DNA of 64,000 nt from Paludibacter sp. (GCA_028690665.1 JAQVAV010000003.1:1-64000), one strand, 5' to 3'. Positions 23,925-33,872 are shown, counted from the first letter of the stretch. Notes: generated from the sequence alone by a model not told the origin. Made by a program: numbers and translations.

Positions 23925-25537
23925 GAAAGGTAGGCATAACACATAAACTTCGCCGGAAACTCCGTACCCGTAACTCGGCATTCCACCCGCGCAACAAAAA
24001 ATACAAATGGTTTGTGCTGGGAAATATTATGCTGGGAACGTTTATGGCCGTGCTCGACAGTACGATTGTAAATGTAAGTTTACCCAAAATTATGTCGGCA
24101 TTCGGCGTCGGCCTTTCGACCATACAATGGGTAGTTACGGCTTACATGCTTGCCATGGCGGCTATGCTTCCGACTTCGGGATGGCTGGCGGATAAATTCG
24201 GGTACAAGAAAGTTTATTTCTGGGGACTGTTTTTATTCACCTTTGGCTCGTTGCTCTGCGGACTGTCGAATGATGAAACTTCATTGATTCTTTCGCGTAT
24301 TCTTCAAGGATTGGGCGCCGGTATGGTACAACCGCTGGGTATGGCTATCATTACCCGTGAGTTTCCTCCCGAGCAACGCGGTGTGGCTTTAGGTTTCTGG
24401 GGAATTGCAGCAGCAGCTTCGGTTTCGTTCGGCCCTATGCTCGGAGGATACCTGATTGATAATTTCAACTGGCAACTGATTTTTAATGTCAATGTTCCTG
24501 TCGGCATTGTCGGACTAATATTAACTATCGTTATTCAACGGGAATTCATACATCCCAACATCCGGAAGTTTGACTATATCGGATTTATTTCGGTAATTAT
24601 TTTTCTTCCGGTGCTGCTATACGCTCTTTCCGAAGGCAATGCAGCCACCAACTCAGCCGGCTGGTCGGCCACCTATATTTTGGTTTGCTTTGCCATTTCG
24701 GCAATCGCCTTCGTTGTATTTATAACACGTGAATTCACCACCGAATATCCGTTGATTGATCTCCGTTTACTGAAAGACCATAATTTCGGTCTGTCCAATG
24801 CCATTATGCTGGTATTCGGTATGGGTATGTTTGGAAGTACTTTTTTGCTTCCCCTTTATCTTCAGAACTCGATGGGATACACGGCATTACAATCCGGAGC
24901 CGTTTTTCTTCCAGTTGGAATAATTCAAGGCTCTATTTCGCCTTTGGCCGGTATTTTCTCGGACAAGGTAAATCCGAAAATTCCGTTGTTCACAGGAATA
25001 GGTTTATTAGTTACCAGCTTTATACTGAACTCGCATCTGTCTTTTCTGACTGAGAAATCATTTATAATGACATCTCTTTATATCAGAGGATTCGGTATGG
25101 GCATGATTTTTACGCCCCTGAGTTCGCTTTCGCTGACAACCATTCCCAAAGATAAAATGGCCCAGGCATCCGGTATTACCAACACGATACGACAGATAGG
25201 CGGAAGTCTGGGCGTGGCTGTTTTATCCACTTTACTGACAGCCCGTGTAAATTTCCACTCACAAATCTACGGAGGTGCCATTCAGTCCAATTCACAAATA
25301 TTTCATAATACGGCCCAAGGAATTGCAACTTACATTCAGCATAATGCCGGAAGTTCTTATGCAACAGCATTAAAACAAAGCCAAAGTGTTATCATGCAGC
25401 ATATCAGTTCCCAGTCATTTATACAAGGAGTGAATGACGATTTCATTGTCGCGGCAGGTATCACTGCCATCAGTTTCATTCCGATATTTCTGATGCACAG
25501 CAGAAAGAAACAGGCGCAAAAGTTACAAACAAAATAA
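23921..25537 (+). CDS. emrB: EmrB/QacA-type MFS drug:H+ antiporter (DHA2)
   Basis: A 538-aa transporter with about 14 hydrophobic helices, the DHA2 number. Visible signatures are LDSTIVNVSLPKI in helix 1 and the motif A loop GWLADKFGYKKV. It exports hydrophobic drugs or toxins through the tripartite EmrAB-TolC route. The predicted start at 23921 overlaps emrA by four bases and adds a basic 28-residue cytosolic leader (MRKVGITHKLRRKLRTRNSA) before helix 1. The first good in-frame alternative is ATG 24028, which would cut helix 1, so I keep 23921. Confidence 0.92.
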   Translation: MRKVGITHKLRRKLRTRNSAFHPRNKKYKWFVLGNIMLGTFMAVLDSTIVNVSLPKIMSAFGVGLSTIQWVVTAYMLAMAAMLPTSGWLADKFGYKKVYFWGLFLFTFGSLLCGLSNDETSLILSRILQGLGAGMVQPLGMAIITREFPPEQRGVALGFWGIAAAASVSFGPMLGGYLIDNFNWQLIFNVNVPVGIVGLILTIVIQREFIHPNIRKFDYIGFISVIIFLPVLLYALSEGNAATNSAGWSATYILVCFAISAIAFVVFITREFTTEYPLIDLRLLKDHNFGLSNAIMLVFGMGMFGSTFLLPLYLQNSMGYTALQSGAVFLPVGIIQGSISPLAGIFSDKVNPKIPLFTGIGLLVTSFILNSHLSFLTEKSFIMTSLYIRGFGMGMIFTPLSSLSLTTIPKDKMAQASGITNTIRQIGGSLGVAVLSTLLTARVNFHSQIYGGAIQSNSQIFHNTAQGIATYIQHNAGSSYATALKQSQSVIMQHISSQSFIQGVNDDFIVAAGITAISFIPIFLMHSRKKQAQKLQTK

Positions 25538-25549
25538 AGTATCGAAGTC

Positions 25550-26872
25550 ATGACAAAAAATATAAAATATATTCTCCTGTTGATATTATTTCCGGCGATC
25601 ACTCTTACAGCTCAGGAAAACCAACAGGATTCACTCACTTTTACAGATATTATCAGTGAGGTTTTCAATAATTATCCTACATTTAAAAAAGCGGAGAAAG
25701 ACCTTGTAGCGGTCGATGCAAAAATAGGACTGGCGAAAACAGCTTATTTACCGAATGTCGATTTTTCAAGTTCCTATTCGAGAATAGGGCCGACATCCTC
25801 CATCACCATGCCGATCAACGGAGAAAATCACACTTTCAGCTTATATCCCGAAAATGTTTATAATGCAAAAGTGTCAGTCAATGAGGATATTTACGATTTT
25901 GGAAAGACAGCGAAAAATGTAGAATTTGCTCAAAAAAATAAAGATTTGGTCTTACTCACTGTCGAACAAGCCAAACAGCAAATTTCTATGGCTGTGACAG
26001 CCAATTATTACAGCATTAATTTTTTGCAGGAAGCTATCAGTATAAAAAATGAACAGCTTAAAACACTCAACGAACATTTACAATACGTGCAGAAAAAAGC
26101 CAATACCGGTTCGGCAACGAATTATGATATTCTTACAACAAAAGTCCGAATTTCGGAAATTGAAAATCAAATTACTGATTTACAAACGTCTTTAGATGTC
26201 CAGTCGGCCCAGTTGAATTCATTTCTCGGAAAACCGGCGCAAAGTCCGGTATTACTAAAAAAAATTACCTTTTCAAATGCGCTTATAGCTTCGGCAGATT
26301 CGCTTTGCAATACGGCTTACAACAATCGCAGTGAAATGAAATTAGCCATGCAAAAAGAAGAAATTGCCAAATCGAGATTGGCCGTTGTAAAAGCACAAAA
26401 CAATCCATCGCTGAATGTTTTTGCTTCCGGAGGATATAAAAACGGTTATTTTAATGAAAATCTACAAGATGTTGGTAAAATGAATTTTGCAGTAGGAGTT
26501 GGCCTGAAAGTTCCCATTTTTGATGCAAACAGGTCTAAATATTCCAAAATTCAGGCCAATGCAGAATTGGAAGGAAACGAGCAGGAAACCGAATTAGCCC
26601 GCAGGAATATTACCAACGAAGTAATTGAAAACAGAGCCAATGCATTGTCGGCCATAAAAAAAATAAAACGTTCGGAACTTCAGTTACATCAGGCACGACA
26701 GGCCTATGAACTTGCTGAAGTAAATTACAAAGCCGGCGCCATTACGAATCTGGATTTGCTTGACAATTACACCTCGTTGGCTCAAAGCAAATTAATGTTT
26801 TTCAAAGCTAAAATTGACTACGAAGTGAACATGCAAAAACTAAAAATATCGATTGGAGAAAAAATATATTAA
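25550..26872 (+). CDS. tolC: TolC-family outer-membrane efflux channel
   Basis: A 440-aa protein with a signal peptide (ILLLILFPAITLTAQ, residues 7-21) and two OEP repeats that are rich in long helices (about 25-215 and 235-430). It starts 12 bp after emrB and completes a tripartite efflux system (MarR-controlled). The C-terminal repeat has the usual ELAEVNYKAGAITNLDLLDN pattern. It acts as the outer-membrane and periplasmic exit duct. Confidence 0.92.
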   Translation: MTKNIKYILLLILFPAITLTAQENQQDSLTFTDIISEVFNNYPTFKKAEKDLVAVDAKIGLAKTAYLPNVDFSSSYSRIGPTSSITMPINGENHTFSLYPENVYNAKVSVNEDIYDFGKTAKNVEFAQKNKDLVLLTVEQAKQQISMAVTANYYSINFLQEAISIKNEQLKTLNEHLQYVQKKANTGSATNYDILTTKVRISEIENQITDLQTSLDVQSAQLNSFLGKPAQSPVLLKKITFSNALIASADSLCNTAYNNRSEMKLAMQKEEIAKSRLAVVKAQNNPSLNVFASGGYKNGYFNENLQDVGKMNFAVGVGLKVPIFDANRSKYSKIQANAELEGNEQETELARRNITNEVIENRANALSAIKKIKRSELQLHQARQAYELAEVNYKAGAITNLDLLDNYTSLAQSKLMFFKAKIDYEVNMQKLKISIGEKIY

Positions 26873-27037
26873 GTAACTATCTAATTTTATGCTATATACC
26901 GATTAATTCATGCAAACCCGCCTAATTAATATTCTATATAAATTTTTCTTTTTTGGAATAAAATTTGCGGCATACTAGCAATTTTAAATTGGATATCTTT
27001 TTTATCCTCGTTTATTAATTGTATGAAATATAACATT

Positions 27038-28675
27038 ATGAAACAAAAAATTTTCTACCTTCTGTTTTTATGCATGGTTGGTAACACCCTACTGGCCGGC
27101 GATGTAAAACCAACAAAAAATGTAATAATAATGATTCCAGACGGGACATCTCTGAGCGTACTCTCTGCTTCACGTTGGCTTCAAATATATAGAAACGATG
27201 GAACCTCCCTACAAATTGATCCTTATTTATGCGGAACAGTTACTACTTTTTCATCCAATGCCCCTATTGGTGATTCCGCTCCAACCACATCGTGTTATAT
27301 GACCGGGATTGCAGAACAGGCCGGGAATGTATCAATTTATCCCGTAGTCGACCCGGGTAATGACCTGATAAAACTCAATCCCGACAGTGCCTATCAGCCT
27401 TTGGCTACAATTCTTGAAGCTATGAAAATAGAACAAAAAAAGGCAGCAGGTCTTGTTTTCACCTGCATTTTTCCACACGCGACTCCGGCCGATTGTTCAT
27501 CGCACACATACAATAGAAATGATTATAAATCAATTGCACCTCAAATGGCTTACAACAATCTCGACGTTGTTATCGGTGGTGGAAGTGCTTATATTACCGA
27601 CGATATTAAAAAACATTTCACAGATAATGGCACCGCTTATATAAACAACGATAAAACAGCCATGCTAAACTTTTCGGGAAATAAGCTATGGGCTTTATTC
27701 GGAGATCACGATATGCCCTACGATATTGACCGTGACACAGCTATAACACCTTCGCTGGCGCAAATGACCCGAAAGGCGTTGGAACTTTTGCACAAAAACA
27801 AAAAAGGTTTTTTTCTCATGGTTGAAGGAAGTAAAATTGACTGGGCAGCCCATGCAAATGACCCTATTGCAATCATGACTGAATATCTTGCATTTGATAA
27901 AGCCGTAGGAGCTGCTATAGACTTTGCCAAAAAAGACGGAAATACAACAGTGATCATTTTGCCTGATCATGGAAACAGCGGATTTTCCATAGGCAAAAGA
28001 GATATGAAAAAATCATATACCCAAATGACACTTGAAGATTTATTTGGTTCCGTATCAAAATACGAAAGAACGGCCACCGGTCTCGAAAAAATTCTTTTAA
28101 ACACTAAACCAAATGAGATAAAATCTGTCTTCAGGGAGTTTACTGGTCTCGAACTTACAGAAGATGAAGTAAAGCTCTTGCTCAAATCAAAAAATTATAA
28201 AGCCGAAAATTATATGGAGGTAAGTAATAGCGAAAATATGACCCATTATATTACCCAGATATTAAATGATCATAGTACTTTTGGTTTTACAACCGGAGGA
28301 CACACCGGCGAAGAAGTATTTTTGGCAATGTATCACCCTAAAGGGGATATTCTGACAGGGAATATAAGAAATAAAGATATAAATGCTTACCTGTTTCAGG
28401 TTGCTGGTTTAAAAAGATCCCTCAATCAGCTTACTTCTGAAATTTATGCTAAGCATACCGATGTTTTTCGGGGACTCAATTATTCTATCGAAAATCAGAA
28501 ATCAGGAATTCCACAATTGGTTGTAAAAAAGGGAAATAAAACTTTAATCATCCCGGCTTACAGCTCCGTTGTCACTTTGAACGGAACTCCGCTTAATTTA
28601 GGCTCGGTTGCTGTTTATATTGACAAAATTAACACTTTTTATCTTCCGGCACACTTAAATGAAGTAATGCAATAG
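27038..28675 (+). CDS. Alkaline phosphatase
   Basis: A periplasmic enzyme of 545 aa from ATG 27038 (an ATG five codons earlier is less likely). The signal peptide is KIFYLLFLCMVGNTLLAG. The PhoA-type active site is visible: NVIIMIPDGTSLS supplies the first metal aspartate, GDSAPTTSCYMTG the nucleophile segment, VEGSKIDWAAHAND and LPDHGNSGF further metal ligands, and TTGGHTGEE the last histidine. It hydrolyses phosphomonoesters for phosphate supply. It is a single-gene unit with a terminator at 28702-28735. No pho box can be assigned. Confidence 0.92.
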   Translation: MKQKIFYLLFLCMVGNTLLAGDVKPTKNVIIMIPDGTSLSVLSASRWLQIYRNDGTSLQIDPYLCGTVTTFSSNAPIGDSAPTTSCYMTGIAEQAGNVSIYPVVDPGNDLIKLNPDSAYQPLATILEAMKIEQKKAAGLVFTCIFPHATPADCSSHTYNRNDYKSIAPQMAYNNLDVVIGGGSAYITDDIKKHFTDNGTAYINNDKTAMLNFSGNKLWALFGDHDMPYDIDRDTAITPSLAQMTRKALELLHKNKKGFFLMVEGSKIDWAAHANDPIAIMTEYLAFDKAVGAAIDFAKKDGNTTVIILPDHGNSGFSIGKRDMKKSYTQMTLEDLFGSVSKYERTATGLEKILLNTKPNEIKSVFREFTGLELTEDEVKLLLKSKNYKAENYMEVSNSENMTHYITQILNDHSTFGFTTGGHTGEEVFLAMYHPKGDILTGNIRNKDINAYLFQVAGLKRSLNQLTSEIYAKHTDVFRGLNYSIENQKSGIPQLVVKKGNKTLIIPAYSSVVTLNGTPLNLGSVAVYIDKINTFYLPAHLNEVMQ

Positions 28676-28701
28676 CAGACCGATATTATTAAAAATAACA
28701 G

Positions 28702-28735
28702 GAGGGTGTCCCGACAAGAACACCCTCTTATTATT
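28702..28735. terminator. Bidirectional terminator, phosphatase / rplT
   Basis: GAGGGTGT and ACACCCTC pair around a ten-base loop, with T-rich sequence after it on + and on the minus strand. It separates the convergent genes ending at 28675 and 28771. Confidence 0.75.
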
Positions 28736-28770
28736 TATTGTTTTCAAATTATAAACGACACAGAAACGTA

Positions 28771-29121
28771 TTATGCATTTTTAGCCTTCACCACAATAGC
28801 TTTAAAAGCTTCCGGATGGTTCATTGCTAAATCAGCCAATACTTTACGATTCATTTCGATACCTGCTTTATGCAAAGCACCCATTAATTTAGAATATGAC
28901 ATACCTTCGAGACGGGCAGCAGCATTAATACGCTGAATCCACAGTGCACGGAAGTTACGTTTTTTGTTTTTACGGTCACGGTAAGCATACTGCAAACCTT
29001 TTTCCCAAGTATTTTTTGCAACGGTCCAAACATTACGACGACCGCCATAATAGCCTCTTGTAAGACTTAAAATTCTTTTTCTTCTTTTACGTGAAGCAAC
29101 GTGATTTACTGATCTTGGCAT
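28771..29121 (-). CDS. rplT: Large ribosomal subunit protein bL20
   Basis: A 116-aa, very basic protein starting [18 protein letters not shown] and containing [20 protein letters not shown], the conserved L20 body. It binds 23S rRNA early in 50S assembly. It is third in infC-rpmI-rplT. The 105-bp spacer upstream of it could carry a leader RNA, since L20 often controls this operon, but I see no clear mimic of its rRNA site. Confidence 0.98.
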   Translation of the reverse strand: MPRSVNHVASRKRRKRILSLTRGYYGGRRNVWTVAKNTWEKGLQYAYRDRKNKKRNFRALWIQRINAAARLEGMSYSKLMGALHKAGIEMNRKVLADLAMNHPEAFKAIVVKAKNA

Positions 29122-29226
29122 AATTAAAAATGATTTGTGAATGTTAGCGTCGTACCAATTACGAACTTTAAGCTAAGCACTCTGATTTTCGATGAAGAAA
29201 ACTGTGATAAAAATAAATTTCTCCGA

Positions 29227-29424
29227 TTATTTCACACAAAGTAAAGCTTTTACGCCCTTCACATCAACTGAGGCAATGATTGCATCGTGTGTAAGATTAC
29301 GTTTTTGTTTTTTGGTTTTTTTTGTCAAAATATGACTTTTAAACGCATGTTTTCTTTTAATCTTTCCTGATCCGGTAAGGGTAAACCTTTTTTTGGCACC
29401 GGAGTTAGTTTTCATTTTTGGCAT
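29227..29424 (-). CDS. rpmI: Large ribosomal subunit protein bL35
   Basis: A 65-aa basic protein with the L35 signature: [20 protein letters not shown] followed by [11 protein letters not shown]. It is a 50S component. It lies 31 bp after infC and is part of the same transcript. Confidence 0.98.
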   Translation of the reverse strand: MPKMKTNSGAKKRFTLTGSGKIKRKHAFKSHILTKKTKKQKRNLTHDAIIASVDVKGVKALLCVK

Positions 29425-29455
29425 TGTTACTATATTTAAATTTAAATAAAATCCT

Positions 29456-30016
29456 TTATTTAACAGGCTTTTTAGGCGATAACATAATAATCATACGTTT
29501 ACCTTCAAGCACCGGGAGCTGATCGACCTTCGCATAATCTTCCAAATCCTGAGCAAAGCGTGCCAGTAAAACCTCGCCTTGTTCTTTAAAAAGAATCGAA
29601 CGGCCTTTAAAAAACACATAAGCCTTTACTTTACAACCTTCTTTAAGAAACTCCACTGCATGTTTTAGCTTGAAGTTATAATCATGGTCATCGGTCTGTG
29701 GACCGAAACGAATTTCTTTTACCACGACTTTGGCTGTTTTGGCTTTCTGCTCTTTCTCCCGTTTTTTCTGATGATACAAAAACTTTTGATAATCAATAAT
29801 CTTACAAACAGGGGGTGCGGCATTTGGAGAAATTTCAACCAAGTCTAATTCAAGATGATCTGCAATTCTCATGGCTTCATCAAACGAAACGATGCCCTGT
29901 TCTACATTATCTCCTACCAATCTTACTTCTTTTAGACCTCTGATTTTCTCATTTATTCTATGGGGCATTTCTTTCTCTCTGCCTCGTTGAGGTCTGACAT
30001 GTAATTGTTTAGCTAT
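29456..30016 (-). CDS. infC: Translation initiation factor IF-3, probable ATA start
   Basis: IF-3 binds the 30S subunit and checks the start codon. The body is clear: [20 protein letters not shown] in the N-domain and [20 protein letters not shown] in the C-domain. An ATG at 29968 would start inside the conserved HRINE region. In-frame upstream codons give [15 protein letters not shown], which looks coding, back to ATA at 30016, and GGGAGGAAA lies 8-9 bases before this ATA. I therefore propose ATA as start (186 aa). Rare AUN starts in infC allow autoregulation, because IF-3 rejects non-canonical starts. The promoter is at 30079-30086. Confidence 0.9.
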   Translation of the reverse strand: MAKQLHVRPQRGREKEMPHRINEKIRGLKEVRLVGDNVEQGIVSFDEAMRIADHLELDLVEISPNAAPPVCKIIDYQKFLYHQKKREKEQKAKTAKVVVKEIRFGPQTDDHDYNFKLKHAVEFLKEGCKVKAYVFFKGRSILFKEQGEVLLARFAQDLEDYAKVDQLPVLEGKRMIIMLSPKKPVK

Positions 30017-30078
30017 TGCTTGTTTCCTCCCTAAATTAAGTTATAAATATTGTTGATTTAGCTTTGCATTTGAGCGCG

Positions 30079-30086
30079 CAAATATA
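30079..30086 (-). promoter_or_regulatory. -7 box of infC-rpmI-rplT
   Basis: TATATTTG on the minus strand, 62 bp upstream of the proposed ATA start. The implied leader of about 55 bases contains the strong Shine-Dalgarno site GGGAGG at about 30025-30030, unusual in this genome. Confidence 0.55.
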
Positions 30087-30171
30087 ATACTTTTTTTTCA
30101 TTTAAGCATACTGTACACCAAATTATTAGAAAAATATTTTGATTAAATAAATTTTTCAGGCAGCACACAAA

Positions 30172-31317
30172 TCAATGTTTATAAATACTTTGCAAATAAT
30201 TCTCTAACCTGTTAAGCCCCTTTCGAATGTTCTCAATTGAATTGGCATAAGAAAAACGAACAAAGCCCTCCCCTCCTGTTCCAAAATCAATTCCCGGTGT
30301 AATACCTACATGAGCATTTTCCAAAACATCAAATGCAAATTTATAAGAATCATCCGTGTACCGGCGCGCATCACAAAAAACATAGAAAGCACCCTGTGGA
30401 ATTGTATGAATAACAAATCCCATTTTTTGTAACCGTTCAATCATATAAATACGTCGTTCATTATAAATTTCGCGCATATTTTCTACATCTGCACCGGCAT
30501 TCAGAAGGGCGGCTATACCAGCCTTCTGAGCTGTACTGGGAGCACAGATAAACAGATTTTGCTGTAGAATCTGCAGAGCCCGCATATATTTTTTCGGAGC
30601 AATCATATAACCCAGTCGCAAACCAGTCATCGCAAACCTTTTCGAAAATCCGCTAATCACGAAAGCATCTTTTGTAAATTCCAGAATAGTCCGGGTATGT
30701 CCTTCATAAGCCAGACCATGATAAATTTCATCGGAAATAACAGGGATTTTCAATTCGGCCAAACCTTTAAAAACAGCATCATCAATTAAAGTTCCGGTCG
30801 GATTCATGGGAGAATTTACAAAAATCGCCTGCGTTTTATCCGTAATTTTTGATTTAATCTCATCTATATTGTACTGAAAACCTTTCTCTGCACAAAGATC
30901 GACGAAAACAGGTTCTGCATGACACGCCAAAGTAAAATTTTTATAACAGGGATATCCAGGATTCGACATAATCACTTCATCTCCTGTTCCGCACAAAATC
31001 ATTAAAGTCATCAGAATTGCCGGAGATGAACCCGAAGTCACCAAAATACATTCCGGGTCAACCTCCACACCATATTCTGTTTTATAAAAATCTGCAATCG
31101 TTTGTCTCAGGACAGGATCACCTAATGAGTGGGTATAATGCGTAATGCCCGATTTCATAGCCGCAACTTCGGCTTCCGCAACTATAGCAGGAATATCAAA
31201 ATCAGGCTCTCCAACTTCCAAATGTACAATATCAATTCCTTCGCTTTGTAATTCATTAGCCCTTTCGAGCACATCCATTACAATAAACGGGGTCATTTTG
31301 TCCACTATTTTATTCAT
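30172..31317 (-). CDS. Class I/II PLP-dependent aminotransferase
   Basis: A 381-aa fold-type I aminotransferase. The PLP lysine is in SGFSKRFAMTGLRLGY, preceded by SPMNPTG (N for PLP O3' side) and SDEIYHGL (aspartate and tyrosine). It resembles aspartate/aromatic or alanine aminotransferases; the substrate cannot be fixed. I choose ATG 31317 (MNKIVDKMTPFIVMDVLERA), since the 20 residues from the upstream ATG 31377 are not family-like. It is downstream of nothing on the same strand and divergent from rplY. Confidence 0.88.
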   Translation of the reverse strand: MNKIVDKMTPFIVMDVLERANELQSEGIDIVHLEVGEPDFDIPAIVAEAEVAAMKSGITHYTHSLGDPVLRQTIADFYKTEYGVEVDPECILVTSGSSPAILMTLMILCGTGDEVIMSNPGYPCYKNFTLACHAEPVFVDLCAEKGFQYNIDEIKSKITDKTQAIFVNSPMNPTGTLIDDAVFKGLAELKIPVISDEIYHGLAYEGHTRTILEFTKDAFVISGFSKRFAMTGLRLGYMIAPKKYMRALQILQQNLFICAPSTAQKAGIAALLNAGADVENMREIYNERRIYMIERLQKMGFVIHTIPQGAFYVFCDARRYTDDSYKFAFDVLENAHVGITPGIDFGTGGEGFVRFSYANSIENIRKGLNRLENYLQSIYKH

Positions 31318-31407
31318 TTTTCTCCGGAATAAAAAATTTTTCACAAAAGTATATAAATTAGAGCAAACAATCAGCATGGATGTATTGTGTATTTCTGAAA
31401 AATAAGC

Positions 31408-31415
31408 TACTTTTG
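31408..31415 (+). promoter_or_regulatory. -7 box of rplY-pth-hslR-DUF4924
   Basis: TACTTTTG lies 102 bp before the rplY start, with TTGTG about 20 bp upstream. The leader of about 95 bases may carry ribosomal-protein control, but no structure is obvious. Confidence 0.5.
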
Positions 31416-31516
31416 TGCCGCTTTTCTGGAAAAGAAAGTGTGATGGGAAATTAAGCGACTAATCACTTAAAAAAGCAACGCTTAAATTTTGAGTAACACA
31501 TTAATTATTAAACAAA

Positions 31517-32092
31517 ATGAAAACATTTGAACTTAAAGGTGAAGTAAGAACTGACCTTGGTAAAAAAGCCTCAAAAGCTGAACGTGTAACAGATAAAGTT
31601 CCTTGCGTACTTTACGGTGGAACATCAAACGTACACTTCACTTGTACTAACGGAGATCTTCGTAAGTTGATTTACTCTCCGGAAGTATTTATCGTAAATC
31701 TGAACGTTACGGGCAAAGCATGTAAAGCTATCATTAAAGCTATCCAGTTTCACCCTGTAACAGATAAAATTTTACATATCGACTTCCTTGAAGTTAGCGA
31801 AAACAAACCTGTAGTTGTTGAAATTCCTGTTAAACTCGGAGGATTGGCAGAAGGTGTAAAAGCCGGTGGTAAACTTGCTCTCGAAATGCGTAAACTTCGC
31901 GTAAAAGGAATTTACACCAATATTCCTGAAACAATTAATATCGATGTTACAAACTTGGGCTTGGGTAAATCCATTCAGGTTGGTAAAGTGTCTGTAGATA
32001 ATCTTGAAATTCTGAATGCTAAAAATGCTGTGGTTGCCCAGGTTAAATTAACAAGAGCTGCTCGTGGAGCTGCTGCCGCTGCTGCAAAATAA
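31517..32092 (+). CDS. rplY: Ribosomal protein bL25/Ctc
   Basis: A 191-aa two-domain L25 (Ctc form). Residues 1-90 are the 5S-rRNA-binding domain (ELKGEVRTDLGKKASKAERV; VPCVLYGG) and residues 95-180 the TL5-type C-terminal domain (VEIPVKLGGLAEGVKAGGKL). The end is an alanine-rich tail (RAARGAAAAAAK). It begins a run with pth, hslR-like and DUF4924 genes, all on + with short gaps. Confidence 0.96.
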   Translation: MKTFELKGEVRTDLGKKASKAERVTDKVPCVLYGGTSNVHFTCTNGDLRKLIYSPEVFIVNLNVTGKACKAIIKAIQFHPVTDKILHIDFLEVSENKPVVVEIPVKLGGLAEGVKAGGKLALEMRKLRVKGIYTNIPETINIDVTNLGLGKSIQVGKVSVDNLEILNAKNAVVAQVKLTRAARGAAAAAAK

Positions 32093-32101
32093 TCAGTATA
32101 G

Positions 32102-32665
32102 ATGAAATATTTAATTGTCGGACTGGGTAATATCGGTTTAGAATACGAAAACACCCGCCACAACATAGGATTTACAATATTGGACGCTTTCGCTAAGGCG
32201 TCCAATGTTTTTTTTAGCGAGAACCGCTACGGCTCAACGTGCGAAGTTAAAATCAAAGGTAAAACATTGGTTATGCTAAAGCCCTCAACGTTTATGAACC
32301 TCAGCGGAAACGCCGTTCGTTACTGGATGCAGAAAGAAAAAATTCTGGTTGAAAATGTATTAATTATTGTTGACGATCTGGCTCTTCCTTTTGGAACTCT
32401 GCGTTTAAAACCCAATGGTTCTGCAGCCGGACACAACGGGCTGAAAAATATAGAAGAAATTCTGGGACATAATAATTACGCCCGACTTCGTTTTGGAATA
32501 GGTAGTAATTTCCCAAAAGGCCGTCAGGTTGAATACGTCTTAGGAAAATGGGATGATGAAGAACTGGCTAAAATACAGGACAGAGCAGAACGTTGTGGCG
32601 AAATAATAAAAAGTTTCTGTCTGGAAGGCACACAGCTTACCATGACACGATTTAACGGGAAATAA
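32102..32665 (+). CDS. pth: Peptidyl-tRNA hydrolase
   Basis: A 187-aa enzyme that frees tRNA from peptidyl-tRNAs dropped by ribosomes. The catalytic histidine is in [16 protein letters not shown], substrate asparagines in FMNLSG and AAGHNGLKN, and the aspartate in VDDLALPFG. The length matches the bacterial family. It starts 9 bp after rplY, a conserved pairing (ctc-pth) in many bacteria. Confidence 0.97.
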   Translation: MKYLIVGLGNIGLEYENTRHNIGFTILDAFAKASNVFFSENRYGSTCEVKIKGKTLVMLKPSTFMNLSGNAVRYWMQKEKILVENVLIIVDDLALPFGTLRLKPNGSAAGHNGLKNIEEILGHNNYARLRFGIGSNFPKGRQVEYVLGKWDDEELAKIQDRAERCGEIIKSFCLEGTQLTMTRFNGK

Positions 32666-32814
32666 ATGCCAAGAACAAAGAGCAAAGAATTAAGACAATT
32701 TGCCAATATGATAATACGCCAATATAAAAACAAAAAGCCGATGGTAGCTTGAGGACATTCCGGAAAACATAAAATATCAATTGTCAATTAATTTTAAATC
32801 TCCAATAAAAAATA

Positions 32815-33231
32815 ATGAAAACAGAAGTCAGAATAGATAAATGGTTATGGGCTGTACGTCTGTTTAAAACACGCTCTTTAGCTGCCGAAGCCTGCAAAAA
32901 AGGGAAAGTATCCATTCAGGGCACATCGGTTAAACCTTCCCGAAATATAAAAATCGGAGATGTTATCTGCATACGCCGCAATCCTGTCTTATATTCATTC
33001 AAAGTATTGGCTTTATCCGAAAACCGTATGAATGCTAAATTAGTGCCCGACTTCATGAAAAATGTAACAACACCGGATCAGTTGGAACTGATAGAGCTGG
33101 GGAAAATGGCCGGACATGCAGGCAGAGACAAAGGGACTGGCCGTCCTACCAAAAAAGAACGTCGTGATCTTGATGACTTTTTCGAACCCACGTTCACCGA
33201 CGGCGATGACTGGAATTTCGATGAAGATTAA
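32815..33231 (+). CDS. hslR: S4-domain RNA-binding protein, Hsp15-like
   Basis: A 138-aa protein with an N-terminal S4 RNA-binding domain (VRIDKWLWAVRLFKTRSLAA; CKKGKVSIQG) and a charged tail (GRDKGTGRPTKKERRDLDDF). Hsp15 rescues stalled 50S subunits that carry peptidyl-tRNA. It lies 149 bp after pth, and the two enzymes act on the same problem. Ortholog assignment rests on domain layout and length. Confidence 0.88.
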   Translation: MKTEVRIDKWLWAVRLFKTRSLAAEACKKGKVSIQGTSVKPSRNIKIGDVICIRRNPVLYSFKVLALSENRMNAKLVPDFMKNVTTPDQLELIELGKMAGHAGRDKGTGRPTKKERRDLDDFFEPTFTDGDDWNFDED

Positions 33232-33273
33232 TTATTCTCCATAAATCAAAATTCACCTGAAAATTAAAAATCA

Positions 33274-33822
33274 ATGTTTATAGCCCGCAAACTAAAAAAA
33301 GAAAATATCTGCGAATACCTGTTGTACATGTGGCAGATAGAAGATTTAATCCGGGCTTTCGGATTGAATATAGATCTCATCAACGAAAAGATTATCAAAA
33401 CATATCCCGTTCACTCAGAACAGGAACGTAAAGATTTATATGGCTGGTACGAAAGCCTGATAGAAATGATGCGTCTGGAAAATGTCCAGGAAAACGGACA
33501 CATTCAACTCAACAAAAATATCATCATAGATTTAAATGATTTCCACAATCTCATCATGAAATCCGGAAAAGTTCCGGCATACAACGCTAAATTTTTCTAC
33601 ATATTACCCTTTATTAATCAACTCCGCATGAAAGGAGAAGCTGGCCTGAGCGATATTGAACTTTGCTTCAATTTTATGTACGGAATTATGGTGCTACACA
33701 TAAAAAAGACTGAAATTACACCAGAAACCAAACAGACTCAGGAAGAAATAGGCAAATTCATGGTATTACTTGCCAAAAATTACAAAGTCTATAAAGAAGG
33801 AGGGCTAGATCTGGAAGCATAA
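33274..33822 (+). CDS. DUF4924 family protein
   Basis: A 182-aa soluble, mainly helical protein. The start MFIARKLKKENICEYLLYMW followed by QIEDLIRAFGLNID is characteristic of DUF4924, a family limited to Bacteroidetes and of unknown function. There is no signal peptide or membrane helix. It follows hslR by 42 bp and may share its transcript. The position after translation-quality genes hints at a related housekeeping role, but this is only context. Confidence 0.85.
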   Translation: MFIARKLKKENICEYLLYMWQIEDLIRAFGLNIDLINEKIIKTYPVHSEQERKDLYGWYESLIEMMRLENVQENGHIQLNKNIIIDLNDFHNLIMKSGKVPAYNAKFFYILPFINQLRMKGEAGLSDIELCFNFMYGIMVLHIKKTEITPETKQTQEEIGKFMVLLAKNYKVYKEGGLDLEA

Positions 33823-33872
33823 ATTTAAAACAGGCTTATCAGCATTCACATTCGTCTTTCAAAAAAAAACTG

